A DNA stretch of 39,459 bases from Anaerolinea thermolimosa (GTDB taxonomy: Bacteria; Chloroflexota; Anaerolineae; Anaerolineales; Anaerolineaceae), in contig NZ_DF967965.1 in assembly GCF_001050195.2 (NCBI RefSeq), positions 3,134,213 through 3,173,671 of the forward strand, written 5' to 3'. This document shows, in pieces, positions 18,654 to 26,616 of the stretch. Within the stretch, counting starts at the first letter, position 1. The number at the start of each line of letters is the position of its first letter. The position numbers and the translations under genes are program-made. Below the pieces are notes generated by a model that did no database searches, was not told the origin of the DNA, and saw only the letters and a list, made by a program, of their open reading frames with translations.

Positions 18654-20540
18654 TCAGTCGGCCTGCGTCAGGGCGGGCAACCCCCTGAGATCACTTTCGG
18701 GGAGCGCCTGCCCCTTGAACTGGCTGTGGTAAAGCCGATAATAAAATCCACGCTGTGCCAGCAGGCTGGCATGCGTGCCGCGCTCGATCACCTGGCCGTT
18801 ATGAATCACCAGCACCTGGTTGGCATCTCGCACGGTGCTTAAGCGATGCGCAATCACGAAGCTGGTGCGGCCTTTCATCAGGCGCATCAGCGCTTCCTGC
18901 AGGTGCTTCTCGGTGCGCGTGTCGACATTGCTGGTTGCCTCGTCGAGGATCAGAATCTCCGGGTCAGCCAGCACTGCCCGCGCGATGGCCAGAAGCTGGC
19001 GCTGTCCCTGGCTGAGATTGCTCCCCCGTTCGGAAAGCAGCGTCTGATAGCCGTGTGGCAAACGGCGGATGAACGGGTCGGCATTGGCCAGCTGTGCCGC
19101 GGCGATCACCTCGTCATCGGTGGCATCGAGCTTCCCATAACGGATATTTTCCATGACCGTGCCGGTGAAAAGGAAGTTGTCCTGCAGTACCAGCCCGAGC
19201 TTCTGGCGTAATTCGTCCAGCGGAATGGTGCGAATATCCCGGCCATCAATACGAATCGAACCTTCATTGACATCATAAAAACGGGTAAGCAAATTGACAA
19301 TCGTCGTCTTACCGGCGCCGGTCGGCCCGACCAGCGCAACCATCTCGCCCGGACGAGCATGGAGGCTGACATCTTTGAGCACCGGTACGCCTGGCTCATA
19401 CCCAAAGCTGACGTGGTCAAACACCACCTCACCGCGCACCCGCACAAGCGGCTCGGCATTTGCGGCGTCTTGCTCTGGCGTCTCATCCATGATTTCAAAC
19501 ACACGTTCTGCACCGGCCAGCGCCGATTGAATGGTGCTGAAAAGCTGGGCAATCTGGTTCAGAGGGCGTCCCAATCGCCCGGCATAGTTAATGAAAGCGG
19601 CGATCTCTCCCACCGTGGCCATTCCCCGCACGGCCAGCACCCCTCCCGAACAGGCCACCACGGCCAGTCCAAGGTTGTTCACCATATTCATCAGAGGGCC
19701 CATAAAGCTGGTCAACACCCGCGCCCTCAGGGCCACCTTTTTAAGGCGCTGGTTGATCCCTGAAAACTGCTCCACGGTCGCCTCTTCACGCGCAAAGGCC
19801 TTGATGGTGCGCAACCCTGTGATCGTCTCTTCGATGATGCCGTTCAAGGCGCCCAGGGTTTGCTGGGTTTCACGGAATCCCTGGCGCGTACGTTTGGCGA
19901 TGGCGCGCGTGAGAAGGTAAGTGAGCGGCATGACCAGCAGGCTCACCACCGCCAGCGGCACGTTAAGCATGAAAATGATGATCAGCACCCCCACCAGCCC
20001 GAAGATGCTGGAGACAAGCTGGCTGAAACTTGACGCCAGAATATTGCTGATGTTTTCCATGTCATTGGTAAGCCGGCTCATCAGGTCGCCATGCGCACGC
20101 TGATCGAAAAAGCGCAACGGTAACACCAGCAAATGGTCAAACAGGTCACGGCGCATATCGCGTACCGCACGCTGCGCCACCCCTGCCATCAGGTAAGTTT
20201 GCCACCAGGTACCTGCGGCGGCCACCACATAGGTGAGTGCCATCAGGCTGACCAGACGCGCCAGCCCGGCCAGGTCTCCCCCTTTGATGAAGCGGTCAAT
20301 GGCCAACCCCATCAGGTAGGGGCCAAGCAGGTCAACCGCTGAAGTCACCACCACCAGCAACGCCGTTCCCAAAAGCACCCAGCGCTGAGGCCGCAGGTAC
20401 CTCGCCAGGCGCAGCAGGGTGGCACGAGCATTCCTGGATTTCTCTCCCTCTCGTAGCAGAGCCATCGGGCCGCCCGGGCGAAAGCCCAGCACCGGCGCGG
20501 GAGCCCCCCCGGAGGCAGGTGCGCGTCTGGTTTCACTCAT
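18654..20540 (-). CDS. ABC exporter half-transporter (consensus ATPase site)
   Basis: This is a fused permease-ATPase of 628 residues. Six transmembrane helices lie at about 55-340, and the nucleotide-binding domain follows. It has a Walker A GPTGAGKT near 402, a signature LSQGQ near 508 and Walker B ILILDEATSNVD near 527 with the catalytic Glu present. About 40 extra Pro/Ala/Gly-rich residues at the N-terminus precede the first helix. Its ATG overlaps the stop of the partner gene by eight bases, so the two are translationally coupled. In heterodimeric exporters such as TM287/288 and BmrCD, one partner carries a full catalytic site, and this appears to be that subunit. The substrate is unknown; drugs or lipids are typical. 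Confidence 0.9.
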   Translation of the reverse strand: MSETRRAPASGGAPAPVLGFRPGGPMALLREGEKSRNARATLLRLARYLRPQRWVLLGTALLVVVTSAVDLLGPYLMGLAIDRFIKGGDLAGLARLVSLMALTYVVAAAGTWWQTYLMAGVAQRAVRDMRRDLFDHLLVLPLRFFDQRAHGDLMSRLTNDMENISNILASSFSQLVSSIFGLVGVLIIIFMLNVPLAVVSLLVMPLTYLLTRAIAKRTRQGFRETQQTLGALNGIIEETITGLRTIKAFAREEATVEQFSGINQRLKKVALRARVLTSFMGPLMNMVNNLGLAVVACSGGVLAVRGMATVGEIAAFINYAGRLGRPLNQIAQLFSTIQSALAGAERVFEIMDETPEQDAANAEPLVRVRGEVVFDHVSFGYEPGVPVLKDVSLHARPGEMVALVGPTGAGKTTIVNLLTRFYDVNEGSIRIDGRDIRTIPLDELRQKLGLVLQDNFLFTGTVMENIRYGKLDATDDEVIAAAQLANADPFIRRLPHGYQTLLSERGSNLSQGQRQLLAIARAVLADPEILILDEATSNVDTRTEKHLQEALMRLMKGRTSFVIAHRLSTVRDANQVLVIHNGQVIERGTHASLLAQRGFYYRLYHSQFKGQALPESDLRGLPALTQAD

Positions 20541-22281
20541 ACAGCTTCACTCCATTCCCCAGTTGCGATTCGTAAATCTCACGGTAAATCGGGCTATTCT
20601 CCATCAACTCCCGATGAGTTCCCTGCGCCACAATCTGGCCGCTATCCAGCACCAGAATTTTATCGGCCTTCAGTACCGTGCTGATGCGCTGTGCAATGAT
20701 CAGACAGGTACGGTCGCGCATGATCTCGTCCAGTGCATCCTGAATTTTTACCTCGGTTTCCACATCCACCGCACTGGTACTGTCATCCAGAATCAACACC
20801 GCAGGTTTCATCAGCAGGGCTCTGGCTATGGCAATGCGTTGTTTCTGCCCACCGGAGAGGTTGACCCCGCGTTGCCCCACCACGGTATCGTAGCCATCCG
20901 GTAAGGCAAGGATGAAATCATGGGCCTGGGCGGCTTTCGCCGCGGCAATCACCTCTTCATCAGAAGCATCCGGTCTTCCATAGCGAATGTTGTCGCGAAT
21001 TGTTCCACTGAACAGCACCGTTTCCTGCAGGACAATGCCCATGTTCCGGCGCAGGGCTTTCTGGTTAAACGCGCGAACATCCATCCCATCCAGGGTCACC
21101 TGCCCCGCCTGCACATCGTAGAAACGAGGGATCAAATTCACGAGTGTGGTCTTCCCCGAACCGGTCATGCCCAGCAGGGCTACCATCTCACCGGGCCGGG
21201 CCGAAAAGCTGATTTCCTTCAGTACTGGCTCACTCTGATTCCCATCGTAACCGAAGGTAACCCGCTTAAATTCTACCTGTCCCTTAAGGGTCACTTCTGA
21301 CCGCGCCTCGGGGAGGTCTTGTACATCGGGTTGGGTCTCAAGCACTTCCACAATCCGCCGGGCAGAGGCTTCGGCACGCGCGAATTGGATCACCATCTGG
21401 CTGACCATCATCAGCGAGAACAGGGTAGTCATGAGGTAATTGACAAAGGCAATAATTTGCCCTACCTGCATTCCCCCCTGCACCACCTGAATTCCGCCAA
21501 ACCACAGTACACTGATGATTCCCAGGTTCATCGTCAGCATCATGAAAGACGGCATAATCGCCACCGTGCGCGCTGCCTGAACGGACTGCTCTGCCAGATT
21601 GTGATTGGCTTTTCCAAACCGGCTTCTCTCATAATGGGCGCGGGCAAACGCCTTTACCACCCGTACCCCGGACAGGTTTTCTTCCATCACCCCGTTGAGG
21701 GCATCAAGCCGTTCCTGAACCAGGGTGTAAAGAGGGGTGGCCCGGTTGACAATCCAGATCACCGCCGCCAGTTCGATAGGCAACAGCACCAGCGGCAGGA
21801 AAGCCAGTTGAGGGCTGGTGATGATCGCCATCACCAGGCTGCCCACCAGCAGCAGCGGCGCCCGCACCAGCATGCGCAGGATAATCAACACGCCTTCCTG
21901 TACCTGAGCCACATCATTGGTCAGCCGGGTAATTAACTGGCCGGTCTCGAACGCATCCAGATTACGGAAAGAGAACGACTGCACCTTGCGGAATAGACTC
22001 TCTCGCAGGTCGGCCCCAAAACTTTGCACGGTCAGCTCGGCGAAAATACCGTTACTCATTCCTCCGGTCGCGCCGATTACCGCCAGCCCGAACATGATCA
22101 ACCCCGTCTGGAGCACCAGCGACATATCCAGACGGGCGATCCCTTCATCTACAATGCGTTGCACCATCCGTGGTTGCATCAGGTCCATCACCACTTCCAT
22201 TAACATTAAAAGCGGTGCCAGCACAATCCACAACCAGTAGGGCTTTAAATACGTCACAATCTTTAAAGCAGCATTTTTCAT
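20533..22281 (-). CDS. ABC exporter half-transporter (degenerate ATPase site)
   Basis: This 582-residue permease-ATPase has six helices in the first 320 residues. Its ATPase domain shows Walker A GMTGSGKT near 368, signature LSGGQKQ near 473 and Walker B VLILDDSTSAVD near 494. The residue after the Walker B Asp is Asp instead of the catalytic Glu, the feature of the non-catalytic site in heterodimeric exporters. GAGG lies eight bases before the ATG. It follows the MarR gene by 48 bases and overlaps its partner's start, giving a three-gene operon. Regulation by the MarR protein is likely. Confidence 0.9.
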   Translation of the reverse strand: MKNAALKIVTYLKPYWLWIVLAPLLMLMEVVMDLMQPRMVQRIVDEGIARLDMSLVLQTGLIMFGLAVIGATGGMSNGIFAELTVQSFGADLRESLFRKVQSFSFRNLDAFETGQLITRLTNDVAQVQEGVLIILRMLVRAPLLLVGSLVMAIITSPQLAFLPLVLLPIELAAVIWIVNRATPLYTLVQERLDALNGVMEENLSGVRVVKAFARAHYERSRFGKANHNLAEQSVQAARTVAIMPSFMMLTMNLGIISVLWFGGIQVVQGGMQVGQIIAFVNYLMTTLFSLMMVSQMVIQFARAEASARRIVEVLETQPDVQDLPEARSEVTLKGQVEFKRVTFGYDGNQSEPVLKEISFSARPGEMVALLGMTGSGKTTLVNLIPRFYDVQAGQVTLDGMDVRAFNQKALRRNMGIVLQETVLFSGTIRDNIRYGRPDASDEEVIAAAKAAQAHDFILALPDGYDTVVGQRGVNLSGGQKQRIAIARALLMKPAVLILDDSTSAVDVETEVKIQDALDEIMRDRTCLIIAQRISTVLKADKILVLDSGQIVAQGTHRELMENSPIYREIYESQLGNGVKLYE

Positions 22282-22329
22282 GAAGCCAACCTCAATGCAG
22301 CGATTGGAAGCTGTCAGGAACGATAAGGA

Positions 22330-22788
22330 TCAGCAGGGGGGTTTATCCCCCATCACCCGGAGCAAATTTCCACGGATGCGCTCCAGATACTGACGCAGGA
22401 GGGGAAGCTCGTCAGCTGAAAAGCCGGAGAAGGTTTCGGCTTCGATGCGCTCCAGCACCTTCTGAACATCCACCTGAACCGCCCTCCCGGCCTCGGTTAA
22501 ATAAACCCGTGAAATACGCTGATCCAGGGGGTCAGGAGTTCGCTTCAGAAAGCCCGCCTTTTCCATGCGCTGGAGCATTTTTGAGAGCGTGGCCGGGGTA
22601 ATGTTCAATCGGGTGGCCAGTTCGGTATGTGTCAGCCCTTCTTCTTCCCACAGAATGCGCAGCACCGGCGGCTGGCCGCGGTACAACCCCAAACCTTCCA
22701 GGAGCTGATGCACGCGCGAATGATGCAAATGACAGATCTGCGCCAGCAAAAAGTCAATCGATTCAGGGAGAGACGAAGAGAGAGACAT
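22330..22788 (-). CDS. MarR-family transcriptional regulator
   Basis: This 152-residue winged-helix regulator contains the recognition region HTELATRLNITPATLSKMLQR (about residues 54-74) followed by GFLKRTPDPLDQR, the wing with the conserved Asp and Arg. MarR proteins bind DNA as dimers and usually release it on binding a small phenolic or drug-like ligand. It is the first gene of an operon with an ABC exporter pair, the usual arrangement for a self-regulated efflux system. A 31-bp perfect palindrome lies 18 bases upstream of its start. The Shine-Dalgarno sequence is weak. Confidence 0.92.
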   Translation of the reverse strand: MSLSSSLPESIDFLLAQICHLHHSRVHQLLEGLGLYRGQPPVLRILWEEEGLTHTELATRLNITPATLSKMLQRMEKAGFLKRTPDPLDQRISRVYLTEAGRAVQVDVQKVLERIEAETFSGFSADELPLLRQYLERIRGNLLRVMGDKPPC

Positions 22789-22805
22789 ACAGCACCCGGC
22801 AATTT

Positions 22806-22836
22806 ATTTAGTCGGCTAATTATTAGCCGACTAAAT
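22806..22836. promoter_or_regulatory. 31-bp perfect palindrome, probable MarR operator
   Basis: Arms ATTTAGTCGGCTAAT and ATTAGCCGACTAAAT pair perfectly around a single T at 22821. The inner TTAGtC/GaCTAA pattern resembles operators bound by MarR-family dimers. It sits just before the MarR start, where it would cover the promoter of the MarR-exporter operon. It also lies within 45 bases of the divergent plus-strand promoter, so it might affect that gene too. Confidence 0.8.
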
Positions 22837-22880
22837 TTTACCCCGTTCAGGGAATATGTCAAGAGCAAGGCGCCCAATTG

Positions 22881-22910
22881 TGGACTTCTCTTTTACGACC
22901 GGGATATAAT
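22881..22910 (+). promoter_or_regulatory. Promoter giving a leaderless transcript
   Basis: TGGACT (22881-22886) and a perfect TATAAT (22905-22910) are 18 bases apart. The expected start is 22917, which is exactly the A of the ATG of the next gene. Confidence 0.65.
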
Positions 22911-22916
22911 CAATGG

Positions 22917-24191
22917 ATGACACGTTCACCCACTTTTGACTTGCTCAGCCGTGGCCGCGCCGCCGCCATGGCCGGAGAGAAAGCTGAAGCCCGGCGCTAC
23001 CTGGAGCGGTTACTGTACCTTGATCCACCGCTGGAAGAGCGCCTGGAAGCACTTTACTGGTTAAGCGAAGCGCTGGAAGACCCGCACGAACAGCGCGCCT
23101 GTTTGGAGGAAATTCTGGCACACAACTTCGGAGATGCGCGCGCCCGCCGCAGGCTGGCCATCCTTGATGGCAAACTCCGCCCCGAAGAAATTGTCAACCC
23201 CGATCAAATCCAGGCTCCCACCCCGGGCGACCCGCAGACCGCCCGCACCCGTTCCTTCACCTGCCCTCAATGCGGTGCGCGCATGGTCTATGCCCCCGAC
23301 GGACAAACCCTGATCTGTGAATTTTGCGAAACCCGCAAACGCGTTGCTGCCGGGCAGACCGCCCCTGAAGATGATTTTCTCATCGCCATGGTGACGGCCA
23401 GAGCCCATCATCGCCCGACCACCGCACACCTGGTGACCTGTCAGGGTTGCAGTGCCTCTTTCATCCTCCCCCCACAGACCCTCACCCAGACCTGCCCCTA
23501 CTGCCTCACCCCCTACGCCATCGAGCAGGTAGAAGAACGCCCTTTCGATGCCCCCGACGGCATTCTCCCTTTCACCCTCAACGCCACAGCCGCCCGCCAG
23601 GCCTTGCACGCCTGGCTTGCCGGGGATCCACCCCGGGGCAAGGTGCGCGTTTCTCACCCGACCGGGATGTACCTGCCCGTGTGGCTTTTTAACATGGGCG
23701 GGCAGGTAAGCTGGAAAGGAAGCCTTTACCAGAACAAACAGCGCATCCCCGTTTCTGGCATGCGCGTGATCAGCCGGGCAAATTTGCTGGTGCCGGCCAG
23801 CCATCACCTGCCCGAAGCCCTGCTTCCCGCCCTGCATGGCTTCAATCTGGATAACCTTCAGCCTTATGAGGCCGGTTTTCTGGCCGGGTTCCCGGCAGAA
23901 ACCTTTACCATCACCGCCGCCAACGCCTCGCTGGAGGCGCGCCGCCTCGCTCTGGAAGCAGAAACCCGCGAGATCCAGCACACGGAACTCGATCAGCCCG
24001 CTTATGATTTCTCGGTATCTACCGGCAACATGCTCGTCGAAAGTTATCGCCTGGCGCTTCTGCCGCTGTGGCTGGCTTTCTATGATGTGGATGGGCGCCG
24101 CTACGATGTGGCCATCAACGGGCAAACCGGGGCGGTCACTGGCGAGCGCCCCGGGAAGAATCTGCTGGAACGCATCAGCCAGTGGTTTTGA
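22917..24191 (+). CDS. Protein with helical-repeat N-terminus and two zinc ribbons
   Basis: The roughly 424-residue product has an N-terminal helical region (residues 1-85) resembling TPR repeats (LLSRGRAAAMAGEKAEARRY). Two CxxC...CxxC zinc ribbons follow: FTCPQCGARM with ICEFCET, and VTCQGCSASF with TCPYC. The remaining 240 residues contain several Trp-rich beta segments (LPVWLFNMGGQVSW, LALLPLWLAFYDVDG) and no transmembrane helix that I can call with confidence. Similar layouts occur in uncharacterised zinc-ribbon proteins. A TTG at 22878 opens the frame, but the promoter position favours the ATG at 22917. The gene ends directly against the convergent MFS gene. No function can be assigned. 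Confidence 0.75.
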   Translation: MTRSPTFDLLSRGRAAAMAGEKAEARRYLERLLYLDPPLEERLEALYWLSEALEDPHEQRACLEEILAHNFGDARARRRLAILDGKLRPEEIVNPDQIQAPTPGDPQTARTRSFTCPQCGARMVYAPDGQTLICEFCETRKRVAAGQTAPEDDFLIAMVTARAHHRPTTAHLVTCQGCSASFILPPQTLTQTCPYCLTPYAIEQVEERPFDAPDGILPFTLNATAARQALHAWLAGDPPRGKVRVSHPTGMYLPVWLFNMGGQVSWKGSLYQNKQRIPVSGMRVISRANLLVPASHHLPEALLPALHGFNLDNLQPYEAGFLAGFPAETFTITAANASLEARRLALEAETREIQHTELDQPAYDFSVSTGNMLVESYRLALLPLWLAFYDVDGRRYDVAINGQTGAVTGERPGKNLLERISQWF

Positions 24192-25442
24192 TCAGACCCT
24201 GACCGGACGCCACAGGAAAGAGGTCGACCCGAGGATAGAGAGCGCCCCGAAGGCAATCAATGCAGGCGCCAGCCCCACCCGGTCAGCAATGGCCACTCCC
24301 ACCAGCGGGCAGATGAATGCCCCGATGTTCACAATCGAAATATACAAGCCCGTGTACACCGGACGCTTGGCCGGAGGGGTAACCTTGAGCAGACTGTTGA
24401 AATGGCTCAAGTTGACTGCCGGGCTGAGCAGGCCGTTCAACCCTACCACGAAAAGAATCAGGGTGAGATTGGGGAGCAGCCCCACCAGCATCGGGATCAG
24501 TCCCAGGGTAATGATGGTACGCTTGAGCACGGGCATCTCGCCGGTGCGGGCGATCACCCAGCGCCAGAACATCCATCCCAGAATGGTAGTCATCGTCAGC
24601 ACTGTGCCCTGCAGTCCCAGCCAGGCGTCAGAAGCATCGAGCTGGCGAACGTAATAGAGGATGTAGAGGGGAGAGGCCAGCCACAACCCGATGCCGTGCA
24701 GGATGGTATTCGTGGTCAGGCGTTCAAAATTCGGCTCATCCCTCAGGGCGGTGCGCAGGGCGTGCCATTGCGCCGTAAAAGACGCCGACCCATTGGGAGG
24801 CTCAGGCTGGCTATCGGGCACATTGACCTTCAGGATGAAGTACTGGCTGAGCAACGAGACCAGAAACCCGAAAACGTACATCAGCTGATAATTCATCGGG
24901 AAAGTCCCGTGGCTCAACCACTGGCCAAAGAGGAACACACAGATGCTGGTGGTGGCGTTGGCGGTAATGTTTCGCGCCGAGAAAACCGCCGCCCGCCGCT
25001 CCGGTGGAATGACATCGGCCAGCATGGGAATCCAGCCCACATTAAAGAAATGCGCCGGTGCACTGATCAAAATGAGCAGGGCTACGGCCACCGTGCCCTG
25101 ATTCACCCCGGCGATTTTGAGCAAAGGCACCAGCGCCACCAGCAAGAATCCGGCCCGGTGCATCAGAAGGCTGCCCGCAATCCACGGTTTACGCCGTGCC
25201 CTCCCCTGCAAAAAACGCCCCGCCGGGATGGAGATAATCACCGCCAGCAGGGCCGGCAACGAAGTAAGCAGACCAATATCCTCGTTCGAGGCCCCCAGCC
25301 GAATGGCATACGCGCCATTAAAACTGGCTGCCGCCCCCAGAACCGCGGCGAAGAAAATCTCCACCACCAGATAGAACGCACTGCGGTCTTCTTCGCTATG
25401 GGGATTAATGCGCAGCAGACGGTACAGCCACGGTGTATTCAT
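24192..25442 (-). CDS. Major facilitator superfamily transporter
   Basis: This 416-residue integral membrane protein has about 12 hydrophobic helices. The loop after helix 2 reads GRFLQGRARRKPW, a form of the MFS G-x-x-x-D/R-x-x-G-R-R/K motif. No substrate-specific signature was recognised; it could export drugs or move sugars or other solutes. The ATG at 25442 lies at the edge of an 18-bp palindrome, and TACAAT at 25457-25462 predicts a leader of only about eight bases. It is convergent with the zinc-ribbon gene, with zero bases between their stops. Confidence 0.85.
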   Translation of the reverse strand: MNTPWLYRLLRINPHSEEDRSAFYLVVEIFFAAVLGAAASFNGAYAIRLGASNEDIGLLTSLPALLAVIISIPAGRFLQGRARRKPWIAGSLLMHRAGFLLVALVPLLKIAGVNQGTVAVALLILISAPAHFFNVGWIPMLADVIPPERRAAVFSARNITANATTSICVFLFGQWLSHGTFPMNYQLMYVFGFLVSLLSQYFILKVNVPDSQPEPPNGSASFTAQWHALRTALRDEPNFERLTTNTILHGIGLWLASPLYILYYVRQLDASDAWLGLQGTVLTMTTILGWMFWRWVIARTGEMPVLKRTIITLGLIPMLVGLLPNLTLILFVVGLNGLLSPAVNLSHFNSLLKVTPPAKRPVYTGLYISIVNIGAFICPLVGVAIADRVGLAPALIAFGALSILGSTSFLWRPVRV

Positions 25443-25458
25443 AGGGACAAGTCCCTAT
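25441..25458. promoter_or_regulatory. Palindrome overlapping the MFS start
   Basis: ATAGGGAC-AA-GTCCCTAT covers the predicted transcript start and the first two bases of the MFS start codon. It could be an operator for an unlinked repressor. In RNA it could fold only if the transcript starts further upstream than the TACAAT box suggests. Confidence 0.5.
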
Positions 25459-25540
25459 TGTACTCGAATGCTTATTTTCGAATAGAGGAAACCCTTCATC
25501 TGTAAGACGGCTGAAAGGTTCAGCCCATCGGTTGAGGCAT

Positions 25541-25586
25541 AAAAACGCGGAACTACCCGGGGTACATGCCGGGCAGTTCCGTTTTT
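25541..25586. terminator. Bidirectional intrinsic terminator after lipA
   Basis: CGGAACT-A-CCCGG and CCGGG-C-AGTTCCG form a 12-bp stem with one internal mismatch and an eight-base loop. TTTTT follows on the plus strand and AAAAA precedes it, so it can work in both directions. On the minus strand it ends the lipA transcript, 28 bases past the stop. Confidence 0.9.
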
Positions 25587-25613
25587 AGCCCATTCATTCC
25601 AGATGGCCAGTCG

Positions 25614-26540
25614 CTACCCGTAAAGTTGATGGTGCACCGCGCTCAATGCGCGCACCTGCTCGGCCGCATGATACGATGAACGCACCAGCGGGCCGCTTTC
25701 CACCCAGCGGAACCCGATTTCCAGCCCGAATTCTTTCAGTTCGGCAAATTCATCCGGGTGATAGTAGCGGGCAATCGGCAAATGCTGGCGACTTGGTTGC
25801 AGGTACTGCCCGATGGTCAGAATTTCGACCCCCCAGGAACGCAAATCGCGCATGACGTCTTTGATTTCTTCCATCGTCTCACCCAGCCCCACCATGATTC
25901 CGCTCTTGGTCAGCACATCGGGATCCATCTGTTTGGCGTGGGTGAGGGTGGCCTGCGCCCACTCATAGCGGTCCTGCGGCTGCACCAGTTTGAACAGGCG
26001 CGGCACCGTCTCTACATTATGGTTGAGAATTTCGGGGCGGGCATCCATGACGATTCGCAGAGCCTCAGCACTCCCTTTGAAATCCGGGATGAGCACTTCA
26101 ATGGAGCAGCCGGGATGAATTTCTCGAATACGCCGAATGACCATGGCAAAAACAGGCGCTCCACCGTCGCGCCGCTCATCGCGGTTGACTGAGGTGATCA
26201 CCGCGTGTTTGAGATTCATCGCCTTTACCGCCTGAGCCACGCGCTCCGGCTCGCTTAAATCCAGCGCCTGCGGGCGGCCATGTTTAATGTCGCAAAAACC
26301 GCAGGTGCGCGTACAAATATCACCCATCATCAGGAAGGTCGCCGTGCCAGACCCCCAGCACTCTCCCATATTGGGGCAACCGGCTTCCTCGCACACGGTG
26401 TGTAGCGTCTTCTGACGCATCAAATTCTGCAGCCATTCAAAAGTCTCTCCCGAAGGCGCTCTCACACGAATCCAGGAAGGGCGCCGGATGGGAGTAGTAT
26501 CGATTTTTTCGGGGTTGACCCGATCACGTGTCGCATCCAT
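25614..26540 (-). CDS. lipA: Lipoyl synthase
   Basis: LipA is a radical SAM enzyme that inserts two sulfurs into octanoyl groups on lipoyl domains. The 308-residue protein has both clusters: the auxiliary 4Fe-4S motif Cys50, Cys55, Cys61 (CX4CX5C) and the SAM-cluster motif Cys76, Cys80, Cys83 (CX3CX2C). The C-terminal RSSYHA (287-292) supplies the Ser ligand to the auxiliary cluster. The conserved [13 protein letters not shown] loop is present. GGAGG lies ten bases before the ATG. TACAAT at 26568-26573 is a candidate -10 box. lipB or lplA is not next to it, so the gene stands alone in the window. Confidence 0.97.
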   Translation of the reverse strand: MDATRDRVNPEKIDTTPIRRPSWIRVRAPSGETFEWLQNLMRQKTLHTVCEEAGCPNMGECWGSGTATFLMMGDICTRTCGFCDIKHGRPQALDLSEPERVAQAVKAMNLKHAVITSVNRDERRDGGAPVFAMVIRRIREIHPGCSIEVLIPDFKGSAEALRIVMDARPEILNHNVETVPRLFKLVQPQDRYEWAQATLTHAKQMDPDVLTKSGIMVGLGETMEEIKDVMRDLRSWGVEILTIGQYLQPSRQHLPIARYYHPDEFAELKEFGLEIGFRWVESGPLVRSSYHAAEQVRALSAVHHQLYG

Positions 26541-26616
26541 TAAGTAAGCACCTCCAACGTACCGCCGATTGTACCGTTAATTCAGGTTTGCATCGAGTCC
26601 GCACCGGCCGCAGTGG

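Noticed and set aside
23061-24125. 354-codon minus-strand frame
   Set aside because: Antisense to the zinc-ribbon gene with no ribosome binding site and no family resemblance.
24402-25505. 367-codon plus-strand frame
   Set aside because: Antisense to the MFS transporter; rich in Gln, His and Arg as expected for a shadow frame.
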